From: JACDAN01 sp963801855
GTDB taxonomy: Bacteria > Actinomycetota > Thermoleophilia > Gaiellales > Gaiellaceae
Direction of reading: 5' to 3'
Assembly: GCA_963801855.1 (NCBI GenBank)
Contig: CAWDGK010000004.1
Location: forward strand, 248,001-312,000
DNA length: 64,000 nt
Shown: positions 24,743-34,544 of the stretch, one piece after another
Layout: every line of letters begins with the position of its first letter
How positions within the stretch are numbered: position 1 is the stretch's first letter
Position numbers and translations under genes: made by a program
The notes under the pieces: generated by a model
Database searches by the model: none
What the model was told of the DNA's origin: nothing
What the model saw: the letters and a program-made list of their open reading frames with translations, nothing else

Positions 24743-25897
24743 ATGGGTGACTCACAACAACGTAGTCCCGAGGAGCAGCTCCGTTCCGCGCGAGAGGCTT
24801 TCGAGGGCGCGCCGGATTTCACGGTCGCGGTGGAGGAGGAGTTCGCGATCCTCGAGCCCGACACGCTCTCGCTCACGAACCGCTTCGAGGAGCTTCAGGC
24901 TGCCGCGAAAGGCACGGATCTGGAGGAGCACCTCGTCGGCGAGCTGATTGCTTCAGAGGTGGAGGTCCGGACGGGCAGATGCGAAAACTTCGCGGAGGCC
25001 GCGGCGCAGATGGGAGAGCGCCGCGACCAGCTCACCGCGCTCGCAAACCAGCTCGGCGTGGTGCTCGGCGCAACCGGCACGCACCCCTGGAGCCCCTGGC
25101 AGGACCAGCGGATCATCGACACGCCGCACTACCGCCGAAACGACGAGATCCTGCGGTACGTCGTCTGGCGAAACAACAGCTTCGGGCTTCATGTCCACGT
25201 CGGCGTGAACGGCCCCGATCGCGCGGTCCAGGTCTGCGACTGGCTGCGCCACCTGCTCCCTGAGATCCTCGCGCTCTCGGCGAGCTCGCCGTTCCACGAA
25301 AGCGTCTACACGCACCTGCATTCGACGCGGACGGAGATCTTCACGAAGTTCTTCCCGCGCTGCGGGATTCCGGACGCCTACGGCGATTGGAAGACGTTCG
25401 AGCACTATGTCGCAGCCCTCTACCGAACCGGGTCGATCACCGAGCACACGCAGCTCTGGTGGAGCGTGCGGCCGCACCTGGGGTTCCCGACCGTGGAGAT
25501 CCGGATCGCCGACGCGCAGCCTGAGCTCGGCGAGGCGCATTCGCTGGCCGCCTTCTGTTACGCGCTCGCGGTCCGGATCGCGAAGGCGCTCGACGACGGG
25601 GAGGCCACGCCACTGCCGCCGCCCCGGTTCATCGAGGAGAACTTCTGGCGCGCGACGCGGTACGGGCTCACCGGCGAGCTCCTCGACCTGCAGCGGTTGG
25701 AGAACGTCAACACCCGCGAGCGGCTCGAGCAGCTCATCGACTGGGTCGGGCCCGTCGCCGACGAGATCGGCGCCGCCCCGTTCCTGGCGATCCCAACCGC
25801 GAACGCGGCCGAGCGGCAGATCGCGCGCTACGAGGACGGCGCGACGCTCCAGGAGATCTACGCCGAGCAGGTGCGGCCGAAGCAGTCCGTTGTCTGA
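24743..25897 (+). CDS. Carboxylate-amine ligase of the glutamate-cysteine ligase 2 family (YbdK-like)
   Basis: 384 residues. The GCS2 motifs are plain: FTVAVEEEFAILEP, ELIASEVEVRTGRCENF, NNSFGLHVHVGV, then HLHSTRTEIFTKFFPRCGIP and LWWSVRPHLGFPTVEIRIAD. The family forms gamma-glutamyl or similar amide bonds with ATP; in actinobacteria some members (EgtA-like) make gamma-glutamylcysteine, but YbdK-type substrates are not settled. The ATG lies 9 nt after a -10-like TAACGT (24728-24733). The stop overlaps the start of the next gene. Confidence 0.85.
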   Translation: MGDSQQRSPEEQLRSAREAFEGAPDFTVAVEEEFAILEPDTLSLTNRFEELQAAAKGTDLEEHLVGELIASEVEVRTGRCENFAEAAAQMGERRDQLTALANQLGVVLGATGTHPWSPWQDQRIIDTPHYRRNDEILRYVVWRNNSFGLHVHVGVNGPDRAVQVCDWLRHLLPEILALSASSPFHESVYTHLHSTRTEIFTKFFPRCGIPDAYGDWKTFEHYVAALYRTGSITEHTQLWWSVRPHLGFPTVEIRIADAQPELGEAHSLAAFCYALAVRIAKALDDGEATPLPPPRFIEENFWRATRYGLTGELLDLQRLENVNTRERLEQLIDWVGPVADEIGAAPFLAIPTANAAERQIARYEDGATLQEIYAEQVRPKQSVV

Positions 25898-26195
25898 GCC
25901 GCAGGAGCCGACGCCGGACGAGCTGCTCGAAGCAGTCCGGAGCATGAAGGTCGCCGACCTGCTCCTCTCGACGGCAGCGACGCTCGCGCAACTCGGTTTC
26001 GCGAAGCTCGACGAGTCGACGCGCGACCTCGAGCAGGCGCGGCTCGCGATCGAGGGGATGAAGGCGCTGCTCGGGACGCTGGAAGGCGCCGCGCCGGAGG
26101 CCGTGCTTCGTGACTTCAACCAGGTGGTCGCGAATCTTCAGATCGCGTACGCGGACGTGCGAAAACCGCATAGCGTTATGGCTAGACATCTGTAA
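25890..26195 (+). CDS. DUF1844-like small protein
   Basis: 101 residues from TTG 25890, overlapping the GCS2 stop. The helical pattern LLLSTAATLAQLGFAKLDES, LEQARLAIEGMKALLGTLEG and FNQVVANLQIAYADV matches the DUF1844 layout (a hydrophobic helix, QARxAIDxLxxLxxxLxG, then a terminal helix). Function is unknown. An alternative start is ATG at MKVADLLL. Confidence 0.55.
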   Translation: MSEPQEPTPDELLEAVRSMKVADLLLSTAATLAQLGFAKLDESTRDLEQARLAIEGMKALLGTLEGAAPEAVLRDFNQVVANLQIAYADVRKPHSVMARHL

Positions 26196-26204
26196 CCATC
26201 TCGC

Positions 26205-27617
26205 GTGCAAATGCGAAGATTGGTTTTGCGCATTGGGCCCCTTGCGACCGTTGTCACCCTCATCGCGTTCGCGGCAAGCGGCTTTGCTGCAGGCGTGCCG
26301 CCGCCGAACGTCCTGAAGGTCGCGCTCTCGGTCGACATCGACTATGTCGACCCGGCGCTTGCGTACTACGTGCCGTCCTGGCAGATCGAGTACGCGACCT
26401 GCGCGAAGCTCATGAACCACCCTGACCAGGCGGCGCCGGCCGGGTCACGCGTCGTGCCGGAGGTGGCGGCGGGGTTGCCGACGGTGTCGCCCGACGGAAA
26501 GACCTATACGTTCGACCTCCGGGGCGGTTTCATGTTTGCGCCGTCGGGCGGGCCGGTCACGGCCGACAGCTTCAAGTGGGCATTCGACCGGTTGCTCAGC
26601 AAGCAGATGTCCTCGCCGGGCCAGCAGTTCTACCGCGACATCGCCGGAGCGGACGAGGTCATTGCCGGCACCGCGTCGTCGGTCTCGGGGATCTCAGTCG
26701 TCGACACGGACACGATCAGCTTCACGCTCGAAGCAACCTGCAGCGACTTCCTTGCGCGGCTGGCGATGCCGTTTGCCTGCCCGCTGCCGCGGAGCGTTCT
26801 GATCGACGCGGACGGGATCGACGCGCCCGTGCCGTCCGCCGGCCCGTACTACGTCGAGTCGTGGACGAGGAACCGCGAGATCGTCATCCGCGAGAACGCT
26901 GCGTACACCGGCTCGCGCCAACACAACTTCGACGAGATCCGGTACGTGATCGGGTGGCCGTCCGAGACGATCAAGCTGAACATCGATGCGGGTGAGGTCG
27001 ACTTCGGAGACCTTCCGCCGGCGTCGCATGCGGAGCTCGGAACGCTGTACGGCCCGGGAAGCGCCGAAGCGGCGGCAGGCCGGCAGCGCTACTTCGTCTT
27101 TCCGTCAGGAACGGTGCTGTACGTCGCGATGAACCACGAGCGGGCCTTGTTCGGCGACGACCCGGCGAACGGCGCGGGACTCGACCCACGCGGGAACGTG
27201 AAGCTGAAGAAGGCCGTCAACTTCGCGATCGACCGGGCGGCCATGGCTGCTCAGCGAGGGGCCTACGAGGCTACGGCGACCGACCAGTACCTGCCGGCCG
27301 GCATGCCTGGCTACCGCGACGAGCACATCTATCCGTCGCAGCCGGATCTCGCCAAGGCGCGAGAGCTGGCCGGGTGGCAGCCGGGAGATCCGGTCCGAAA
27401 CGGCGTCTTCTACTGCTCGAATCGGGCGCCCGCGCCCGCCATCTGCCAGATCGTCCAGGCGAACCTCCGTCAGATCGGTATCGAGCTCGAGATCCAGGAG
27501 TTCCCGCGGGCGGTGCAGTTCACGAAGACCGGGACGCGCGGCGAGCCCTTCGACATGACGCTCGACGGCTGGCACCAGGATTACTACGACCCGAACGACT
27601 TCCTCTTCCTTTTCCTC
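26205..27617 (+). CDS. Truncated ABC transporter solute-binding protein, family 5 (peptide/nickel type)
   Basis: 471 residues from GTG 26205. A signal-like start (VLRIGPLATVVTLIAFAASGFAAG) precedes KVALSVDIDYVDPALAYY, the N-lobe TYTFDLRGGFMFAPSGGPVTADSFKWAFDRLL, SAGPYYVESW, AVNFAIDRAAMA and the second-lobe segment ELEIQEFPRAVQF. It runs to MTLDGWHQDYYDPNDFLFLF, where SBP_5 proteins normally continue for 100 or more residues; here it breaks into a subtilase sequence at 27617. No permease or ATPase genes are adjacent. It is probably non-functional. Confidence 0.8.
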
Positions 27618-28635
27618 AGGCGTGGGACGCGACGACCGGCAGCGCGTCCGTCGCGGTCGCCGTGGTCGACACGGCGTCGCGCAGAATCACCCAATCTCGC
27701 TCCGAACGTCTGGCAGAACCCGGCCGAGGACGTGGACGGCGTGGATGACGACGGCAACGGGTTCGTCGACGATGTCCGGGGCTGGGACTTCGTGGACGAG
27801 GACGCGGATCCGGCTGACGAGAGCGGCCACGGCACCCATGTCGCCGGGACGATCGGAGCCCGCGGCAACGAGGGAGTCGGCGTGGTCGGCGTGAACTGGA
27901 ACGTCGGAGTTATGGCGTTGCGTGCCGGCAGCGACCACGGTTTGGCCGACGAGGACATCATCGAAGCCTTCGCCTACGCATGTGAAAGTGGCGCGAAAGT
28001 GATCACGGGGCTTCGGCGGAGGGCCCGATTCGTACTCGGAGCCTCTACTCGACTCCATCCGGGCGTGCCCGTCCGCACTCTTCGTCTTTGCCGCCGGAAA
28101 CGAGAGCAACGACAACGACGATTCCGCCACGTACCCGTGCAACTTCGAGGTGGCCAACATCGTCTGCGTCGCAGCGTCGGACTCCGGAGACAACCTGCCG
28201 GACTGGTCGAGCTACGGTTCGGCGAGCGTGGACCTGGCCGCGCCGGGCGCGTCGATCCTGAGCTCCTCGGCCGCCCGGGTGCTCTTCTCCGACTCGTTCG
28301 ACGGGCCGGCCCTCACCGGCTGGACCACGGGGGGTACAGGGCCCTGGTCGCAGACCTCGGAATCGAGCCTTTCGCCGCCGAAGAGCGTCGCGGAGTCGCC
28401 GGGCGGGCCGCACGCCGAGAACGCATCCTCCTGGTTCCGGCAGACCGCACCGACCGACCTGCGGGGCTACTCCCAGTGCGGGCTCGAGTTCTCGATGCAG
28501 AGCGACCTGGACTGGTACGACGGCGTGATGATCGAAGTCTCGGGCGACCAGATCTGGAATGGAGAGGACGAGCGCTGGAGCTGGACTGGATCGACAGGCG
28601 GGGCGTACGAGCGCCCAGGGCGCGCGCCGACCTAG
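27617..28635 (+). pseudogene. Subtilase fragment fused behind the solute-binding protein, lacking the catalytic Ser region
   Basis: It begins QAWDATTGSASVAVAVVDT, aligning with the intact neighbour at 34545 (APEAWEQTTGSNSVTVAIVDTG). It continues with NLAPNVWQNPAEDVDGVDDD, the His motif ESGHGTHVAGTIGARG, FVFAAGNESNDNDD and VDLAAPGASILSSS. Frame breaks lie near 27673, 27691 and 28007. An inserted jelly-roll-like segment (FSDSFDGPALTGW) follows, and it stops at TAG 28633 before any GTSMA Ser motif. The signal peptide and prodomain are absent. It is a remnant, or half of an assembly chimera. Confidence 0.75.
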
Positions 28636-31600
28636 ACAATCGGCTAGGTCGAGGGCCGGATATAGGCCGAACGGCGTGTAGGCACGGCTCGCGCACAGTG
28701 CGACCCTCTGAGCGTGAGGGGGAACTTGCGTGGCGTCGCGCGCTCGCGACCGCTACGGGCGCTCGTAATCGGAGTCGCGATCGCGGCGGCTTTGCCCTGG
28801 GGTGCATCGAAGCAAATTGCACCTGCCGCGGCCCAACCGCCGGCGCGGGAGGTCGCACTCCGAACGCTCGCGCGTGACAGCCGAGCCGGGATCGAGCTGT
28901 ACCGGGAGCCCGGAGCCGGTCCGTTCCATCTCAGCGGCCGGATCCCGCTCCAGCGCTTCACCACGGCGAACTCTGCAACCGACCGGGCCCGAGCATTCTG
29001 GGCCGCTTACGGGCGCGGCTTCGGCGTTCGCGAGGCCGGGAGCGAGCTCGACCTTCGATCCTCGAGGACTGATGAGCACGGCGTGACCCACCTCCGGTAC
29101 GACCAGCGCCACCGAGGCCTCGCAGTCGAAGGCCGGCAGCTGGTGCTCCATCTCGACGCGAGAGACGTGATCGCGGTGAACGGAGACTTCGCGCGAGAGG
29201 TCGATGTGGACGTCGCGCCGACGGTCCGCGCCGATGCAGCGAAGCGCGCGGCGGTGCGAGCCGTCGTCCGGCCGGGGCCCACCCGGGAGCGGACGAACCC
29301 GCGCTCCTCGTCTACGTTCATCCGGCTCGCGGCGCGCGGCTCGCCTGGCGTGTCTCCGTCGTCGGGACCCAGCCACTCGGCATGTGGAGCGTCTTCGTCG
29401 ATGCCCACGACCGATCGATCCTGTCGCTGCGTGAGGGCATTCACCATGCCCGCGATCGCCGTACGTACACGAACGGCAACCAACCGGCATGCGGCGGCTG
29501 GCCGCCCTCGACGTGCGCCATGCCGGGCATCCAGAAGCTGAGCGAACTCGGTTGTGTCGCGGCCCCCTGCGACGCTGTCCTGACGACCACGCACGCGAAC
29601 ACCGCCGACGTCTACGACTTCTTCTCGATGCGGTTCGGACGCGACTCGTACGACGATCTCGGCCACGTGATCCGATCGACTGCCCACTTCGCATCCGGCT
29701 ACGACAACGCGTTCTGGTGCGACGCCCTCTGCATGGGTGCCTTCGCCAGTAACCAGGGAGGGCAGCTCGTCTACGGCGACGGGAGCTGGAACGGCACGAC
29801 CGGGAGCTTCTCGCCGCTCGGACAGGATCTCGACATCGTCACGCACGAGTTCACGCACGCGGTTACGAGCAGCGAGTCCGATCTCGTCTACGAGGGCCAG
29901 TCGGGCGCGCTGAACGAGAGCTACTCCGACATCTTCTCAGCCTTCAACGACGACGACGGCAGGCGGTGGGAGCTTGGAGAAGCGTCGTTTACGCCGGGAA
30001 CTCCTGGGGATGCGCTGCGAAACATGTCCAACCCAACGGCCGCCGGTCAACCGGGGCGCATGGCCGACTACGTGCACACCGTCTACGACCAAGCCGGTGT
30101 CCACACGAACAGCGGGATCCCGAATCGAGTTGCGTATCTGATCGCGGAGAGCGCTGCGTACGGCGTCGGGCTCGAGGTCGACGAAGCACTCCACTACTGC
30201 TCGTTGACGGACTGGCTGTTCCCGACCGCCGACTTCGAGGCCAACCTCGCCGCGCTGAAGACGTGCGCTCAGCTCGATTACGAGGATCAGCCGGCCGTCG
30301 AGGCGGCCGTCGTCAAGGCGCACGCGGACGTAGGGATCGTCAGCCCGCCGACGGTCCTGTCTCCCGAGACCGGCGATGTGCTTTCGATCGGTGTTCAGTC
30401 CACGATCGCCTGGGAGAGGAACGGCGCCGCGGGCCTGCCCTACAAGGTCGATCTGGTCCCGGACGTCCCTGCGACGACCAGACACAGGGATTCGAGTCGA
30501 GCCTCGACCTGCCGGCCGGCTTCCAGACCTCGGGCAACGCGGGGTGGACGGTCGATCCGGCTGCGGGCGCCACCGGGACGCGCTCTCTTCGTTCCGGGGC
30601 GATCGGCCACGACGGTCGCTCGGTGCTCACTCACACGGTCCGGATGAAGACGCCGGGGACAGTGAGCTTCCGCCGGTGGGTCAGCTCGGAGAACGGCTAC
30701 GACTTCTTCGGCTTCTACGTCGACGGCCGGCTTCGCCTCTGGGACAGCGGCGTCAGGATCTGGGCGCCCACGTCGGTCGTGCTTCCCGAGGGAGTGCACA
30801 CGCTCGTCTGGGTGTACGAGAAGGACGGGAGCTTCGCGCTCGGGGACGACAGGGTGCGGATCGACGACCTCGTCGTTCCCGGGAGCGAAGCCGGCGTGCC
30901 GCACTCGGTCGCGGCTGCGACGGCCGCGAACGCACAGAACCACCCCTGGACACCGGCGACCCCCGGCGCGTTCCGCCTGCGGGTGACCGGCCTCGGCGAC
31001 TTTCCCGCCTGGCAGACCTCGGGTGAGTCCGGCGTGTTCAGCGTGGTCGACGACCTGCCCCCGGCGATCTCGATCGGCGATCGCTCGCTCGTCGAAGGAC
31101 ACGCTGGTGCGGCGACGATGAGCTTCACCGTCTCGCTGTCGCGCCAGTCGACCGAGCCTGTGACAGTCGACTACCAGACCTCTCGACGGGCTCGCCGGGG
31201 CGAACGAAGAGCTCCCGGACTACGCAGCGCGCTCGGGCACGGTGACATTTGCGCCAGGCGATGTCTCCGAGACGGTCGGCGTACCCATCAACGGGGACGT
31301 GGAACCGGAGCCCCACCAGGACTTCTTCGTCGTGCTGTCGGAACCGGCGAGTGGCGTCATCTCCGACGGGGACGGCCGCGGATTGATCCTCAACGACGAC
31401 GGCGACTGCACCTACGACCCGACCACGAAGACCGTACGGCTCGACGTCGACCCCGACCAGCGCGCGCTCTACGTGTCCGAGGGCTGGATCCATACCGACA
31501 AGGCCTCCTGTGGCGTCGCCTCCGTGACGAACACCGATGCCATCTCGGTGATCGGTCACTCAGGTGACGACGCGCTCGTGATCGAGCTGGACGGCGAGCG

Positions 31601-31799
31601 GTTCGCCCCGGGAGCGACAGCCGAGGCCGCGAGCTCCGAGATCGAGTTGAGCGTCGATTTGGGAGGCGGAAGCAACACGCTGACGATCAGCGGGTCCAGC
31701 GACGCCGATGCGATCGTCGCCGGCGCAGGCGGGATCAACTTGAATCCCGGCGAGGAGACCGCTTCGCCCGACGCCGACGTCTCGGTGGGAAGCCCGCTC

Positions 31800-32160
31800 G
31801 CAAGCCTTCAGCTCTTCGGGAACGATGGCGACGACGCGATCTCGGCGGCCGGCGGGGCAGGTACCGGGCTCGCTTTCGCCGGGTCGGCCACGCTCAGCGG
31901 GCACGGAGGAGACGACGAGCTGACCGGCGGCAGCGGCCCCGACCGGCTCAACGGCGGTGAAGACGACGACACGCTCGTGGGCGGCGCCGGAATCGATACG
32001 GCTGACTACTCGGGAACCGAGGAAGCGCTGGACATCGATCTCGGCTCGGGGACGGCGACCGGGGCCGGGGTGGACGAACTCACCACGATCGAGAACCTCA
32101 CGGGCGGGGACTCCGACGATGTCATTTCGGGCGACTCCGGCAGCGAACGTCATCGAGGGC
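31800..32160 (+). repeat. RTX (hemolysin-type) nonapeptide repeats of the giant protein
   Basis: Encodes FGNDGDDAISAAGG, SGHGGDDELTGGSGPDRLNGG, EDDDTLVGGAGIDTADYSG and LTGGDSDDVISG. These are Ca2+-binding GGxGxDxLx units. Confidence 0.7.
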
Positions 32161-32499
32161 GGCCCCGGCCAGCGACACGGTCGACTACGGGTCTTCTCCG
32201 GCAGGAGTCGTCGTAGACCTCGACGCCGGCACGGTGACGGGCCAGGGAAGCGACACGGTGGACGTCGAGAACGCCATGGGATCTGCCCATATCGACTCGC
32301 TTGCCGGCGACGAGAGACGCGAACCGGCTCGACGGCGGTGGAGGAGTGGACTCGTTCTCCGGCAGGGACGGGGACGACGAGCTCCAGACGCGCGACGGCA
32401 TCGCGGAGTCGGGAATTGCCTGCGGCGCCGGCGCCGACACGGTGATCGCCGACGCGGTAGGAGTAGACGTTCCGGCCCTCGACTGCGAGACGGTCGATC

Positions 32500-34200
32500 T
32501 GGCCAACACCGCGCCGGTTGCGGCGGCTCTCGAGCTCTCGACGAACGAGGACACGGCTACGACGGTGACGGTCACGGCGACGGACGCCGACGCCGACCCG
32601 CTGAGCTACGCGATCGTGACCGGGCCGTCTCACGGAGCGCTCTCGGGCCATCTCGACGGAGACGCGACCTTCGTCTACACCCCGGCCTCCAACTACAACG
32701 GCCCAGACGAGATCACGTTCAAGGCGAACGACGGCGGGATCGACTCGAACACGGCGACGATCTCGATCACGGTGCCGCCATCAACGACGCTCCGGTCGCT
32801 CAGAGCCAGTCGGTGTCCACGAACGAGGACACAGCGAAAGGGGCGTCACGCTGGGTGCGACCGACGTCGACTCCGCCTCCCTGACCTACACCGTCGTTTC
32901 TGGGCCCGCTCAAGGGAACGCTGACCGGGAACCGTCGCCGAATCTGACCTACGTGCCAGTGGCGAACTACGCACGGGACCGACTCATTCACGTTCACAGG
33001 CGAATGACGGCGCGCTCGACTCGAACGTGGCGACCATCTCCCTCACGGTGAACGCCGTAAACGACCGGCCGACAGCGGCCGGTGATTCGTACTCCGTGAA
33101 CGAGGATCAGACGCTCACGGTCGCCGCGTCGGGCGTGCTCGCAAACGACGCCGACGTCGACCAGGACGCACTGACCACCTTCCTCGAAGCCGATGCCGCT
33201 CATGGCGACCTGACCCTGAACGCGAACGGCTCCTTGACGTACATGCCGGACCGAACTTCAACGGCTCGGACACCTTCAGGTACCGGGCGAGTGACGGCCT
33301 GCTCGTCTCGACTCCCTCAACGCTCGTCACGATCACGGTGAGCGCCGTCAACGACTCCGCCCGTCGCGGTCGACGATGTGTACGCGACGCAGGAGGACAC
33401 GGTCCTCGAGGTGGCGGCTCCGGGTCTGCTTGCGAACGACGTCGACGCCGATCACGCGAGCACGGCGCTCACGGTGGAACTCGTGTCAGGAACTGCGAAT
33501 GGTGCGCTGACGCCGAATGCCGACGGCTCCTTCCGATACATGCCGAACCAGCGACTTCGTGGGCACCGACTCCTTCGTCTACCGAGCGGCGGATCCGGCG
33601 AGCGCGGCGGCACGGCGGTCGCCTCGATCACGGTCGGTGCCGCGAACGATGCCCCGGTCGCGGCGAACGACTCCTACTCCGTCGACGAGGACACGACACT
33701 CGTCGTACCGGAGGCGACCGGCGTGCTCGCGAACGACTCGGACCCCGAAGGGACGACGTTGACGGCGAACAAGGCAACCGACCCCGTGGCCGGTTCGCTC
33801 ACGTTGGCCTCAGACGGGTCGCTGACGTACGCGCCTCCTGCAAACTTCTTCGGCACGGCGACGCTCACGTACACGGCAACCGATGGGAGCCTGTCGTCGA
33901 GCCCGGCCACCGTCACGATCACGGTGAACTCCGTCAACGACGCGCCTGTCGCCCAGGGCCAGAGCCTCGCTGCGCTCCACAACACGGCGACCTCGGTTCT
34001 CCTCGGAGCGACCGACTTGCCGGCCGAGGGCCAGACGCTGACGTACTCGATCGTTGCCCAGCCCTTGCACGGGACGCTCTCGGGTGTTCCGCCGAGCCTC
34101 ACCTACACGCCGCACGCCGGCTACTCCGGTGCGGACTCGTTCACCTTCAAGGCGAACGACGGCGTCGCCGACTCGAACGTCGCGAGCATCTCGATCACGG
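32500..34200 (+). repeat. Tandem cadherin-like/VCBS-type repeats of the giant protein
   Basis: Five or more ~95-residue units share openings such as NTAPVAAALELSTNEDT, NDAPVAQSQSVSTNEDT, DRPTAAGDSYSVNEDQT and NDAPVAANDSYSVDEDT, and endings such as ITFKANDGGIDSNTATISITV. These are typical of extracellular adhesin stalks. Confidence 0.75.
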
Positions 34201-34204
34201 TCGC

Positions 34205-34310
34205 CGCCGCTCCACCTCCACCTCCGCCTCCGCCACCGCCACCGCCACCGCCGCCGCCGCCTCCGCCTCCACCGCCGCCTCCGCCTCCGCCTCGCCGCCG
34301 CCTCCGGCCG
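34205..34310 (+). repeat. Low-complexity poly-proline tract
   Basis: A run of CCN codons encoding about 27 consecutive prolines, ending near a frame break at ~34290. It links the repeat stalk to the C-terminal Cys/Lys-rich module. Confidence 0.8.
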
Positions 34311-34533
34311 CACCGCAGCCGCCTGCGCCGCCGCCCGCGAAACCGAAGCAGAAGCCGCAGGCGCCTCGGTTCAAGCCGGTCAAGCTCTGCCACAAGGGGA
34401 AGACGATCACCGTGCGGTCGAAGAAGGACCTCGCCAAGCACCTGAAGCACCGGGACAAGCGCGGCGCCTGCAAGCCGAAGAAACGCCGGATCTAAACCCT
34501 CCTTAGCGCTTTAGCGGCTGCACGGAGTGCCGA

Positions 34534-34539
34534 TACGCT
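34534..34539 (+). promoter_or_regulatory. Candidate -10 (TACGCT) of the 34545 subtilase
   Basis: Five nt before ATG 34545; no SD sequence. Confidence 0.4.
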
Positions 34540-34544
34540 GAATC

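Larger units (their letters stand above)
28714..34495 (+). pseudogene. Frameshifted giant secreted M4 metalloprotease with Calx-beta, RTX and cadherin-like repeats
   Basis: Read across frames this is one ~1,900-residue protein. Order: signal peptide and FTP propeptide (28714-29270); M4 catalytic domain with THEFTHAVTSSESDLVY and GALNESYSDIF (Zn site HEFTH plus Glu); a jelly-roll segment (WTVDPAAGATGTRSL); Calx-beta (31090-31400); RTX repeats (31800-32330); four or more cadherin-like repeats (NDSYSVDEDTTLVVPEATGVLAND type); a poly-Pro tract; and a C-terminal KLCHKGKTITVRSKKDLAKHL module. At least fourteen one-base breaks occur, e.g. near 29272, 30475, 31183, 32145, 32315, 32780, 33252, 33355, 33550 and 34290, with the densest cluster at 32.8-33.0 kb. 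Whether it is decayed or misassembled cannot be told from sequence alone. Confidence 0.75.

Noticed and set aside
32500..34200. Possible CRISPR-like spaced repeats
   Set aside because: The periodicity (about 280 nt) comes from protein-level cadherin-like repeats with divergent DNA; there are no short identical repeats and no cas genes.
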